DNA of 6,360 nt from Acidimicrobiia bacterium (GCA_013821025.1 JACDHN010000165.1:1-6360), one strand, 5' to 3'; shown: positions 1 to 5,048, counted from the stretch's first letter. Translations and numbers: made by a program. Notes: generated by a model from the sequence alone, not told the origin.

Positions 1-181
1 GTGGATCTCTGCTCGTTGGACGGCACCGGCACTCCATCTGGCGAGTTGGAACTTCACGGGCGGCGCCTCCGGCTGACGACACGCCTCGCATCGGGAACAG
101 TGAGCGCTGGATGCCGACATCGGCTCTTGGCGTCACACTTCGCGTGGCCGAGGGCGGGCTGCTTTCCGGTAGAAATCGCTC
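1..181. other. unassigned left edge, possible tail of an upstream gene
   Basis: No gene can be assigned with confidence in this stretch. Plus-strand frame 2 is open from the window edge to a TGA at 74-76 and would encode a C-terminus ending WNFTGGASG. Frame 1 is also open from the edge, through 229, overlapping the next gene. Both have moderately high third-position GC, so neither can be ruled out as the 3' end of a gene that starts outside. The stretch from 77 to 169 shows no coding signal I trust, and probably carries the promoter of the acetyltransferase gene that follows. Confidence 0.2.
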
Positions 182-182
182 G
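170..182 (+). promoter_or_regulatory. possible -10 element with leaderless start
   Basis: TAGAAA at 170-175 matches four of six bases of the TATAAT consensus. It is followed six bases later by the GTG start at 182, a spacing that would put transcription start on or next to the start codon. There is no Shine-Dalgarno sequence before this GTG, which fits a leaderless mRNA, common in actinobacteria. No -35 hexamer is recognisable at the usual distance, so this remains weak. Confidence 0.25.
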
Positions 183-1096
183 TGGACGGTCACGTGCGCG
201 CCTACCTCGATCGGCTGGGCGTCATCCCTGAGCCGCCGTCGATCGACGCCCTGCGACGCCTGCATCGCGCCCAGGTGGAGCGGATCCCGTACGAGACGGT
301 GTGGCTGCATCTCGGCGAGCCGTGGACGGCCGATCCTGTTGCGGCGCTGATACGGATCGCCCGCCATGGTCGCGGTGGCTACTGCTTCCACGTAAACGGC
401 GCGTTCGGCGAGCTGCTGCGAGCGCTCGGCTACCAAGTCACCCGCCACGTCGGAGGAGTGCACGGCCCTCAGGGCCCGGATCCCGGCGCACTGTCGAACC
501 ACCTGGTCCTCACCGTGACTGGTCTGCCCACCGACGACCACCCGTCCGGTTTGTGGTACGTCGACGCCGGGCTCGGCGACGGTCTGTACGAGCCACTCCC
601 GCTGCGGCCAGGCACGTTCCGACAGGGGCCGTACCAGTTCACCCTCGAGCAGGAGATCGACGGCGTCGGTTCGTGGCACTTGCTGCACGATCCGCAGCTC
701 GGATCGTTCACGGGCATGAGCTTCGACTTGGCGCCGGCCGCCACCGATGCGTTCGACGTCCGTCACCGTTTCCTGGCAACGTCACCGGCGTCGAACTTCG
801 CCAGGACCGTGACGGCTCAACTTCGCCATGCCGATGGCACCGAGATGCTCAGAGGTCTGGTGCTCAGTAGCGTCGGCACCGGCGACGGTACGGCACGGGT
901 GCTGCTCGAACGCGACGAGTGGTTCGACGTCCTGGCCGACCGGTTCGGGCTGGCGCTCGATGACGTTGCTCCCAACGCCAAGGACCGTCTGTGGGCCCGC
1001 TCGCTCGACGCGCACCAATCGTGGGAGACGTCGCAGTCACCCGCTCGACCGGCCTCGGTCAGTTCGTACTCGAAACGGGGCTCGCGCCAGAGGTGA
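182..1096 (+). CDS. nat: arylamine N-acetyltransferase (NAT family)
   Basis: Predicted cytosolic enzyme that moves an acetyl group from acetyl-CoA (in some bacterial relatives propionyl- or malonyl-CoA) to arylamines, hydrazines or a biosynthetic amine through a cysteine thioester. The family triad is visible: Cys68 in RGGYCFHVNGAF, His107 in LSNHLVLTV and Asp128 in YVDAGLGDG. The N-terminal VRAYLDRLGV and the segment RIPYETVWLHLG are where NATs carry their first helices and the F/YE motif. The protein has 304 residues against a usual 260-285. The excess is a low-complexity Ser/Arg/Pro tail after about residue 281. The GTG at 182 is the first start after an in-frame TAG at 170-172 and gives the expected N-terminus, though no Shine-Dalgarno precedes it. 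The gene stands alone and converges with the FMN reductase gene. The family call is firm; the natural substrate cannot be read from sequence. Confidence 0.93.
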   Translation: MDGHVRAYLDRLGVIPEPPSIDALRRLHRAQVERIPYETVWLHLGEPWTADPVAALIRIARHGRGGYCFHVNGAFGELLRALGYQVTRHVGGVHGPQGPDPGALSNHLVLTVTGLPTDDHPSGLWYVDAGLGDGLYEPLPLRPGTFRQGPYQFTLEQEIDGVGSWHLLHDPQLGSFTGMSFDLAPAATDAFDVRHRFLATSPASNFARTVTAQLRHADGTEMLRGLVLSSVGTGDGTARVLLERDEWFDVLADRFGLALDDVAPNAKDRLWARSLDAHQSWETSQSPARPASVSSYSKRGSRQR

Positions 1097-1097
1097 T

Positions 1098-1158
1098 GTG
1101 GAGTCACAGGTAATCCTCCACTGAGCGCCGGCCCGACGGTTCATCGCGAGAGTGGAGG
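1098..1158. terminator. candidate bidirectional terminator between convergent genes
   Basis: CCTCCACT at 1115-1122 is perfectly complementary to AGTGGAGG at 1151-1158, an 8-bp stem with a 28-nt GC-rich loop. The left arm could instead pair with GTGGAG at 1098-1103 (6-bp stem, 12-nt loop), so two hairpins compete for it. The pairings lie just past the acetyltransferase stop and before the end of the FMN reductase gene, where a shared terminator is expected. There is no T-run on either side, so it would be a non-classical terminator at best. Confidence 0.3.
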
Positions 1159-1204
1159 CGCGGGGGCATCCTGCGCGACGACGGACCGAACGGCGATGGG
1201 TCCG

Positions 1205-1762
1205 TCAGGCCGGTTGGCAGGCTGGGGCACTCGTCACGTGGAGTAGTTGGTGGACGACGTTGGCGAGGCCGGATCGAATGCCCGGCTCGATCAGACCTCC
1301 GTCGTCGGCGAACGCCTGATGAGCCGAGGTGACGGGCAGCTCCTCGTCCAGCACGCGTGCGCCGATGGCCTCGAGCACCTTGCGGGTCTCGGCTTGAGCC
1401 CACACGGCACCGAACAGACCTGTGGAAGCGCCCACGACCGCTGCGGGCTTGCCGCGAAGCGCATTGTTCGGGAAGGGCCGCGATGCCCAGTCGAGAGCGT
1501 TCTTGAGCAGTCCTGGTATCGAGGAGTTGTATTCCGGCGTCGCCACGAGGACGGCGTCGGCCTCTGCGATCGCCGCCCGCAGAGCGCTGACGGCCTGAGG
1601 TGTTTCGTGCGCCTCGATGTCGTCGTTGTAAGCGGGGAGCGCGGCGAGGCCCTCGTAGATCTCGAGGGAGGCGCCGTCGGGGAGTGCCGCTCTGGCCGCT
1701 TCGAGCAGCTTGTGGTTGTACGAGTCGGAACGCAGGCTTCCGCACAGTCCGAGGACGAGCAT
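1205..1762 (-). CDS. NAD(P)H-dependent FMN reductase / quinone reductase-like flavoprotein
   Basis: A 185-residue flavodoxin-fold protein of the NADPH-dependent FMN reductase family (relatives include ChrR/YieF-type quinone and chromate reductases and SsuE). Visible landmarks are the phosphate-binding loop GSLRSDSYN (residues 8-16), LPAYNDDIE (42-50), the family signature PEYNSSIPGLLKNALDW (76-92) that contacts the flavin, and GASTGLFGAVWAQ (111-123). There is no signal peptide, so it is cytosolic. The start is well supported: GGGAGGA (1769-1775 on the minus strand) lies six bases upstream, inside the end of the preceding YceI-like gene, whose stop is only two bases away, so translation is probably coupled. 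It is the second gene of the pair behind the TetR-operator region. Likely roles are two-electron reduction of quinones or other electrophiles, or supply of reduced flavin. The exact substrate is open. Confidence 0.93.
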   Translation of the reverse strand: MLVLGLCGSLRSDSYNHKLLEAARAALPDGASLEIYEGLAALPAYNDDIEAHETPQAVSALRAAIAEADAVLVATPEYNSSIPGLLKNALDWASRPFPNNALRGKPAAVVGASTGLFGAVWAQAETRKVLEAIGARVLDEELPVTSAHQAFADDGGLIEPGIRSGLANVVHQLLHVTSAPACQPA

Positions 1763-1764
1763 GC

Positions 1765-2313
1765 CTAGTCCTCCCGGACGAGCTCGAGGTGAACGGTCAG
1801 TTCCACCTCGTGGCCAAGCGCGTCGCCGCCCTTTGGTAGTGGCGTCTGCCAGTCCATCGCCCAGTCGCGCCGGTCGACGGCGGCCCTGATCTCGAGCGCC
1901 GCCCGCTGGGACCCAAAAGGATCCTCTACCGGCGCCTGGTACGTGCCAGTGGCGGTGACGGGCTTGGTGATGCCTTTGATCGTGAGCTCCCCCTGGCCAG
2001 CGAGCGTGCCGTCGTCGGCGAGCTGCACGTCGACGGAGCGGAACGTGATCTCCGGGTGGTTCCGGGCGTCGAAGAAATCGGCGCCGTAGAGCACATGATC
2101 GCGGAACTCGGGCGGCTGTTTGATGGAGATCGACTCGGCTCGGATGGCGCCGTTCAACTGGACGCCGTGCTCGTCGGACACGACCCGGGCGTCGACGTCA
2201 TCGAACGTGGCCCGGAACATGGAGACGCCCATGTGCTGAATGGCGAATTGGAACGTGGAGTGGATGGGATCGGCGGCGAACGTGCCGGCGAGCGGTTGGG
2301 TGGTCGTGTTCAT
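1765..2313 (-). CDS. YceI family protein (lipocalin-like, isoprenoid-binding fold)
   Basis: A 182-residue protein of the YceI family, an extended lipocalin-like barrel that in studied members holds a polyisoprenoid or other long amphiphilic ligand. Hallmarks are DPIHSTFQFAIQH (15-27, with D15, H18 and H27), FFDARNHPEITF (80-91), GELTIKGITKPV (108-119) and the closing strands DRRDWAMDWQTPLP (147-160) and GHEVELTVHLEL (167-178). The Escherichia coli namesake is periplasmic, but this protein has no signal peptide and should stay in the cytoplasm, as in many actinobacterial members. The ATG at 2313 has GAGGAG (2321-2326, minus strand) seven bases upstream. It is the first gene of a two-gene operon with the FMN reductase, divergent from a TetR regulator whose presumed operators overlap its promoter. 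Inference: protein and reductase handle a common hydrophobic, perhaps quinone-like, compound. Confidence 0.93.
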   Translation of the reverse strand: MNTTTQPLAGTFAADPIHSTFQFAIQHMGVSMFRATFDDVDARVVSDEHGVQLNGAIRAESISIKQPPEFRDHVLYGADFFDARNHPEITFRSVDVQLADDGTLAGQGELTIKGITKPVTATGTYQAPVEDPFGSQRAALEIRAAVDRRDWAMDWQTPLPKGGDALGHEVELTVHLELVRED

Positions 2314-2318
2314 GCAAA

Positions 2319-2326
2319 CTCTCCTC
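2319..2326 (-). promoter_or_regulatory. strong ribosome binding site of the yceI-like gene
   Basis: Read on the minus strand this is GAGGAGAG, with the GAGGAG core seven bases before the ATG at 2313. It fixes that start codon and lies just downstream of the promoter-proximal operator. Confidence 0.75.
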
Positions 2327-2328
2327 AG

Positions 2329-2376
2329 ATTCGGAAACTATTCCGTATAGGTAGCTAACCGGAACATTCTCCGAAT
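2329..2376. promoter_or_regulatory. double inverted-repeat operator, probably for the divergent TetR regulator
   Basis: ATTCGGAAACTATTCCG (2329-2345) and CGGAACATTCTCCGAAT (2360-2376) are reverse complements of each other at 14 of 17 positions, with a 14-bp spacer. Each arm is also partly palindromic: CGGAA-ACTA-TTCCG in the first and CGGA-ACATTC-TCCG in the second. This is the pattern expected for two regulator dimers side by side. The arms flank or overlap the minus-strand promoter, so binding should block the yceI-reductase operon and probably also the regulator's own transcription. Assignment to this TetR protein rests on position and on family habit. Confidence 0.7.
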
Positions 2377-2381
2377 GTCAA
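2354..2381 (-). promoter_or_regulatory. sigma-70-type promoter of the yceI-reductase operon
   Basis: A perfect -35 hexamer TTGACA is read on the minus strand at 2381-2376. Seventeen to eighteen bases downstream is a poor -10 (TTAGCT or TAGCTA, near 2354-2359). The right operator arm fills the spacer between the two hexamers, and the left arm covers the start-site region. The -35 is convincing; the exact -10 is not. Confidence 0.5.
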
Positions 2382-2444
2382 GTGGTGGTTGAGAACCGAT
2401 GACTAACATGGCCTCGACCGGCACGAGGAGGACGTCGATCACCC

Positions 2445-3089
2445 ATGACTTCCAAAGAGGTGGTCTCCGGCCGGGTCTTGCTACGCGTGACCGGCCAGCC
2501 CCCACCCGAGCGCGCCGACGCTGCACGCAACCGCCAAGCCCTGCTCACTGCCGCCCGCAGGATCACGGTCGGTTGCGGAGTCGACGCGCTGTCGATGGAT
2601 CGGGTCGCTGGTGAGGCCGGTGTCGGCGTCGGGACCGTCTACCGGCGCTTCGGCGACCGCGGCGGACTGCTCTATGCCCTACTCGACGAGGGCGAGCGCG
2701 AGTTCCAGGCGGCATTCCTGTCCGGCCCGCCACCGCTTGGGCCGGGCGCACCACCCGCAGCGCGAGTGCGGGCGTTCCTGCACGCCTGCGTCGATCTGCT
2801 CGAGTCCGAAGGCGACCTGCACGCCTATGCCGAAGCCCAGTCGCCGAAGTCGCGGTACCGCAGCGGCGCTCATTGGGCTCGTCGCGCCCACCTCGTGGCG
2901 TTGCTCGGCGTCGTCCGTCCCGGCGACCACACGGTGGATGCGGTGTACGTCGCCGATGCGCTGCTCGCCGCAGTCGGCGCCGGGCTCGTACTGCACCAGC
3001 GCCGAGACCTCGGATTCAGCGTCGAGCGCGTCAAGGACGGCCTGGACCAGCTACTCGAAGGCGTCGCCCCGAGCGAGGGACTTCACTGA
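2445..3089 (+). CDS. TetR/AcrR family transcriptional regulator
   Basis: A 214-residue one-component repressor. The N-terminal DNA-binding domain runs from about residue 29 to 75. It has a first helix ARNRQALLTAARRI, then a helix-turn-helix in ALSMDRVAGEAGVGVGTVYRRFG (about 48-70), closed by DRGGLLYALLDE. The remaining residues form the helical ligand-binding and dimer domain, whose effector cannot be predicted. The ATG at 2445 is preceded by GAGGAGGA (2425-2432) with a rather long 12-base gap. The first 24 residues are a poorly conserved extension, so a slightly later start is possible. It is divergent from the yceI-reductase pair, and the shared region carries two opposed operator copies, so control of that pair and of itself is the natural inference. 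The stop at 3087-3089 is followed immediately and in frame by the remnant of another gene. Confidence 0.92.
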   Translation: MTSKEVVSGRVLLRVTGQPPPERADAARNRQALLTAARRITVGCGVDALSMDRVAGEAGVGVGTVYRRFGDRGGLLYALLDEGEREFQAAFLSGPPPLGPGAPPAARVRAFLHACVDLLESEGDLHAYAEAQSPKSRYRSGAHWARRAHLVALLGVVRPGDHTVDAVYVADALLAAVGAGLVLHQRRDLGFSVERVKDGLDQLLEGVAPSEGLH

Positions 3090-3284
3090 ACTGAGTACCG
3101 GTTGTTCATGTACCCGGTGGTGCTCGGGCACGGTCGGCGGTTGTTCACAGACGCAACCGAGGTTCCGAGGCTGCGTCTCGTGGAGACCAAGTCGTTCCGC
3201 TCGGGCATCGTGCTCCTGCGCTCGGGCAGCCTGACAGCTGCAGTGAGCAGGATCCGGATCGCGGTCACGGCTCTCGGCGATTGA
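3090..3284 (+). pseudogene. C-terminal remnant of a RibD_C/DHFR-like reductase
   Basis: Directly after the TetR stop, in the same reading frame, the translation runs TEYRLFMYPVVLGHGRRLF, then LRLVETKSFRSGIVLLR. Members of the RibD C-terminal/dihydrofolate-reductase-like family, normally about 180-200 residues, end with just this pair of strands (DEYRL..PVVLG.G.RLF, then LVE.K.F.SG.VLL). Everything before the last 40 or so residues is absent, including the NADPH-binding part. After GIVLLR the frame continues with unrelated residues to a TGA at 3282-3284. A TTG (3102) or ATG (3108) could start a 58-60 residue peptide, but there is no ribosome site and no fold would survive. The likely cause is a deletion that brought the TetR 3' end up against this gene. 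Confidence 0.7.
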
Positions 3285-3300
3285 GAAAGTCCGCAGTGTC

Positions 3301-3327
3301 GGTCACATTCCTGCATCGCCGCTCGTC
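3301..3327 (+). promoter_or_regulatory. ECF41-type sigma factor promoter (candidate)
   Basis: GGTCACA at 3301-3307 and CGTC at 3324-3327 are separated by 16 bases. The published consensus for ECF41 extracytoplasmic-function sigma factors is TGTCACA, about 16-17 bases, then CGTC, so 10 of 11 bases agree. These sigma factors characteristically drive genes for carboxymuconolactone decarboxylase-like, oxidoreductase or epimerase proteins, and the gene just downstream is of the first kind. Transcription would begin near 3334, leaving a leader of about 60 bases. No sigma gene lies in the window. Confidence 0.5.
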
Positions 3328-3330
3328 ATG

Positions 3331-3346
3331 GTTTGACGAAGCAAAC
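3331..3346 (+). other. small hairpin at the presumed start of the CMD leader
   Basis: GTTTG (3331-3335) and CAAAC (3342-3346) can pair around a six-base loop. A wider pairing of GCTCGT (3321-3326) with ACGAGC (3345-3350) is an alternative. It sits at the predicted transcription start of the CMD gene. It could shape the 5' end of the mRNA or be chance. Confidence 0.2.
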
Positions 3347-3381
3347 GAGCCGGCGCCGAAGAAGGGCGCTGGACCCTCTTG

Positions 3382-3389
3382 AAGGAGAG
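3382..3389 (+). promoter_or_regulatory. ribosome binding site that decides the CMD gene start
   Basis: AAGGAGAG lies seven bases before the ATG at 3397. An in-frame TTG at 3379 overlaps the upstream side of this site and cannot use it, so 3397 is the start. Confidence 0.8.
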
Positions 3390-3396
3390 CAGTTCG

Positions 3397-3858
3397 ATGC
3401 AAGCACGAATGAAGAACCCGGCGATTGTCCTTGATGACGCGATGAACGGCATCCAGAACCTGTACAAGGCAATGCACCAGGGCGGCGTCGCTGCAACGAC
3501 ACTGGAGCTGGTCCACATGCGGGCCAGCCAGATCAACGGTTGCAGCGCCTGCGTCGACGCCGGAGTGCACAGTGCCCGCAAGGCCGGCGAGACCGATGAC
3601 CGGCTGCTGGTCCTGCCGGCCTGGCGGGAGACGAGCGTGTTCACCGACGCCGAACGCGCCGCGCTGGCGCTCACCGAGGCCGCGACACGCCTCTCCGACG
3701 GAGCCGACGCCGTCACCGAGGAGATCTGGAAGGAAGCCACGCACCACTTCGATGAGAAGGGCATGTCGGCGATCATCCTGATGATCGCCACCACGAACTT
3801 CTTCAACCGGATCAACGCAACCATCAAGGAACCTGCTGGCGCAACGTGGGGCAACTGA
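3397..3858 (+). CDS. carboxymuconolactone decarboxylase / AhpD-like protein
   Basis: A 153-residue, all-helical protein of the carboxymuconolactone decarboxylase superfamily, AhpD-like branch. The segment LELVHMRASQINGCSACVDAGVHSARKAGE (split here for reading: LELVHMRASQ, then INGCSACVDAGVH) carries the redox pair Cys49-Ser-Ala-Cys52, with E37 and H58 in the places where AhpD-type proteins keep their proton-relay residues. The later segment ALALTEAATRLSDG (90-103) and the end AIILMIATTNFFNRIN (125-140) are also typical. Such proteins reduce peroxides or act as general thiol oxidoreductases, normally as trimers or hexamers in the cytosol. The start follows a clear AAGGAGAG. The gene appears monocistronic, with its own ECF41-like promoter and pseudogenes on both sides. 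This suggests regulation by an extracytoplasmic stress sigma factor encoded elsewhere. The physiological substrate is unknown. Confidence 0.92.
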   Translation: MQARMKNPAIVLDDAMNGIQNLYKAMHQGGVAATTLELVHMRASQINGCSACVDAGVHSARKAGETDDRLLVLPAWRETSVFTDAERAALALTEAATRLSDGADAVTEEIWKEATHHFDEKGMSAIILMIATTNFFNRINATIKEPAGATWGN

Positions 3859-3938
3859 GCGGACCGGCCGGCTCGCCGTTGCCGCCGACTGCTCATCGCC
3901 ACGGATGCAGCGCTGGAGCTTGTGGATGTTGGTGACGG

Positions 3939-4309
3939 GTGCGCAGCCAGGAGCTGCCGCTGTTCGCCCGCCTCGGCCCGCACCCCCGCACGATGCTCGC
4001 CGACGCCATAGACGACGGCGAGCTGTGGCGGCTGTACGACCTGCCCGAGCGGGTTCTGCCGGCCAGCGTCCTCGACGCCCCGACGCCTACCGAGGCCGAG
4101 GCCCGCAAGGAGCTTCGCGCCATCGCCGCCCGCAGCATGGGCGTGGCGACGCTCGAGGACATGGCGGACTACCACCGCCAGCCGGGCGGACGACGGGGAG
4201 TTCACCGAACCGCTGATCGAGGAGCTGCGGCTGATGGCCGGGTGGCTCGAGCTCGACACCGTTGCCAGCGCGCCGGCGTGCCGTTCTCGAGCCCGACCTG
4301 TCCGAGTAA
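3939..4309 (+). pseudogene. decayed YcaQ-like winged-helix DNA glycosylase gene
   Basis: Three islands of the YcaQ/HTH_42 family (crosslink-repair DNA glycosylase and relatives, about 350-400 residues) survive in three different frames. Frame 3 (3939-4180) gives LPLFARLGPHPRTML, normally near the N-terminus. It then jumps directly to LYDLPERVLPASVLDAP and IAARSMGVATLEDMADYHR, which belong to the middle of the protein. Frame 1 (4186 to about 4269) gives FTEPLIEELRLMAGWLELD, the usual C-terminal helix. Frame 2 then ends with LEPDLSE and a TAA at 4307-4309, a credible original terminus. So at least two internal deletions and two frame changes have occurred, and no active enzyme can be made. A GTG-initiated reading of 128 residues exists in frame 3 but has no ribosome site. 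Recognition is from memory of family motifs. Confidence 0.68.
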
Positions 4310-4344
4310 GCCGGCCGTCGCGTAGGTACCAGGTCTTCGACGAG

Positions 4345-4415
4345 AGCGGATGAGGGGAATCGAACCCCCGTATTCAGCTTGGGAAGCTGATGTTCTGCCA
4401 TTGAACTACATCCGC
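4345..4415 (-). tRNA. tRNA-Gly, anticodon CCC (reads GGG)
   Basis: Read on the minus strand, all four arms fold. Acceptor GCGGATG pairs with CATCCGC over 7 bp. The D-arm is GTTC/GAAC around AATGGCA. The anticodon stem TCAGC/GCTGA closes the loop TTCCCAA with CCC at 4383-4381. The variable loop is four bases. The T-arm GGGGG/CCCCT encloses TTCGATT. The discriminator base is T (4345), as is usual for bacterial tRNA-Gly. The 3' CCA is not encoded, as in many actinobacteria. It diverges from dcd with a 38-bp spacer. No terminator with a T-run is seen beyond its 3' end. Confidence 0.96.
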
Positions 4416-4426
4416 AGCAGTCCGCG

Positions 4427-4445
4427 AGACTAGCGGCGCTAGGGT
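4427..4445. promoter_or_regulatory. palindromic divergent promoter core between tRNA-Gly and dcd
   Basis: CTAGC-GGC-GCTAG (4430-4442) is a perfect 5-bp inverted repeat. Its two ends form part of TAGGGT on the plus strand (4440-4445) and TAGTCT on the minus strand (4432-4427), both fitting the loose actinobacterial -10 form TAnnnT. TAGGGT ends eight bases before the dcd GTG, which would make that mRNA leaderless or nearly so. TAGTCT would start the tRNA transcript a few bases ahead of its mature 5' end at 4415. No -35 hexamer is recognisable for either. Confidence 0.4.
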
Positions 4446-4453
4446 CCGCAGCC

Positions 4454-5017
4454 GTGATCCTCTCGGACCGCAGCCTGCACGAGGCGATCGCCGACGGGCA
4501 CATCGTGATCGAGCCGTTCGACGAATCGTGCATCCAACCGTCGTCGATCGACCTCAAGGTCGGCGCGCTGTTCCGGGTCTTTCGCAACCACACGGCTGGC
4601 GTGATCGACGTCAAGCAGGACCTCGAGGAGCTCACCGAGCTGATCGAGATCTCCGAGGACGGCGTGTTCATGCTGCACCCGGGCGAGTTCGTGCTCGGCT
4701 CCACGCTCGAACGAGTGGTCGTTCCCGACGACCTCGTGGCCCGCATCGAGGGCAAGTCGAGCCTCGGTCGGCTCGGTCTGCTGATCCACTCGACGGCGGG
4801 GTTCATCGACGCCGGCTTCGACGGCCATGTGACCCTCGAGCTGGCCAACGTCGCAAGCCTGCCGATCACCATCTACCCGAAGATGAAGATCGGCCAGCTC
4901 AGCTTCATGACCATGACGACGCCGGCCGATCAGCCGTACGGGTCGGGAGCCAAGGGCTCCAAGTACCAGGGCCAGCGCGGCCCGACCCCAAGCCGATACT
5001 TCGAGAACTTCCAGTAG
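4454..5017 (+). CDS. dcd: dCTP deaminase, probably the dUMP-forming bifunctional type
   Basis: A 187-residue trimeric cytosolic enzyme of the dCTP deaminase/dUTPase superfamily, supplying dUMP for thymidylate synthesis and limiting dUTP. Features in order are MILSDRSLHEAI at the N-terminus, QPSSIDLKVG (28-37), HPGEFVLGSTLE (75-86), the nucleotide-binding motif EGKSSLGRLGLLIHSTAGF (99-117), DAGFDGHVTLELAN (119-132) with the catalytic Glu129, MKIGQLSF (144-151), and the C-terminal YGSGAKGSKYQGQRGPTPS (162-180) that closes over the substrate. The HSTAGF form and overall sequence resemble the mycobacterial enzyme, which both deaminates dCTP and removes pyrophosphate to give dUMP, unlike the Escherichia coli enzyme that stops at dUTP. 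This activity is inferred. The GTG at 4454 gives the conserved N-terminus; only a weak AGGG precedes it. It converges with the broken lipoprotein gene, with 20 bp between the stops. Confidence 0.97.
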   Translation: MILSDRSLHEAIADGHIVIEPFDESCIQPSSIDLKVGALFRVFRNHTAGVIDVKQDLEELTELIEISEDGVFMLHPGEFVLGSTLERVVVPDDLVARIEGKSSLGRLGLLIHSTAGFIDAGFDGHVTLELANVASLPITIYPKMKIGQLSFMTMTTPADQPYGSGAKGSKYQGQRGPTPSRYFENFQ

Positions 5018-5031
5018 CGCAGCTGGCACGG

Positions 5032-5048
5032 TCGCCGTCAGGTGGCGA
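5032..5048. terminator. short hairpin at the convergent gene ends (weak)
   Basis: TCGCC (5032-5036) pairs with GGCGA (5044-5048) across a seven-base loop, spanning the last codons of the minus-strand remnant just after the dcd stop. It has no T-run and only five base pairs, so it is at best a weak terminator. Confidence 0.15.

Noticed and set aside
1104..1745. A 213-codon minus-strand frame overlapping the FMN reductase
   Set aside because: Arg-rich, low-complexity translation in an alternative frame of a gene with clear family motifs and a strong ribosome site.
1247..1768. A 173-codon plus-strand frame opposite the FMN reductase
   Set aside because: Antisense shadow of the reductase with no motif and no ribosome site.
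3333..3361. TTGACG at 3333-3338 as a sigma-70 -35 box for the CMD gene
   Set aside because: No acceptable -10 lies 16-18 bases downstream; the ECF41-like pair just upstream explains the region better.
3379..3381. TTG at 3379 as the start of the CMD gene
   Set aside because: It lies just upstream of the AAGGAGAG that properly serves the ATG at 3397.
3303..4259. A 318-codon open frame on the minus strand
   Set aside because: It lies antisense to the well-supported CMD gene and the YcaQ-like remnant, has Ser/Arg-rich low-complexity content typical of an antisense frame in GC-rich DNA, and shows no family motif.
4087..4872. A 261-codon open frame on the minus strand across the tRNA and dcd
   Set aside because: It reads through the whole tRNA-Gly, where its translated stretch SSMAEHQLPKLNTG is the familiar false product of tRNA-Gly, and through the antisense of dcd.
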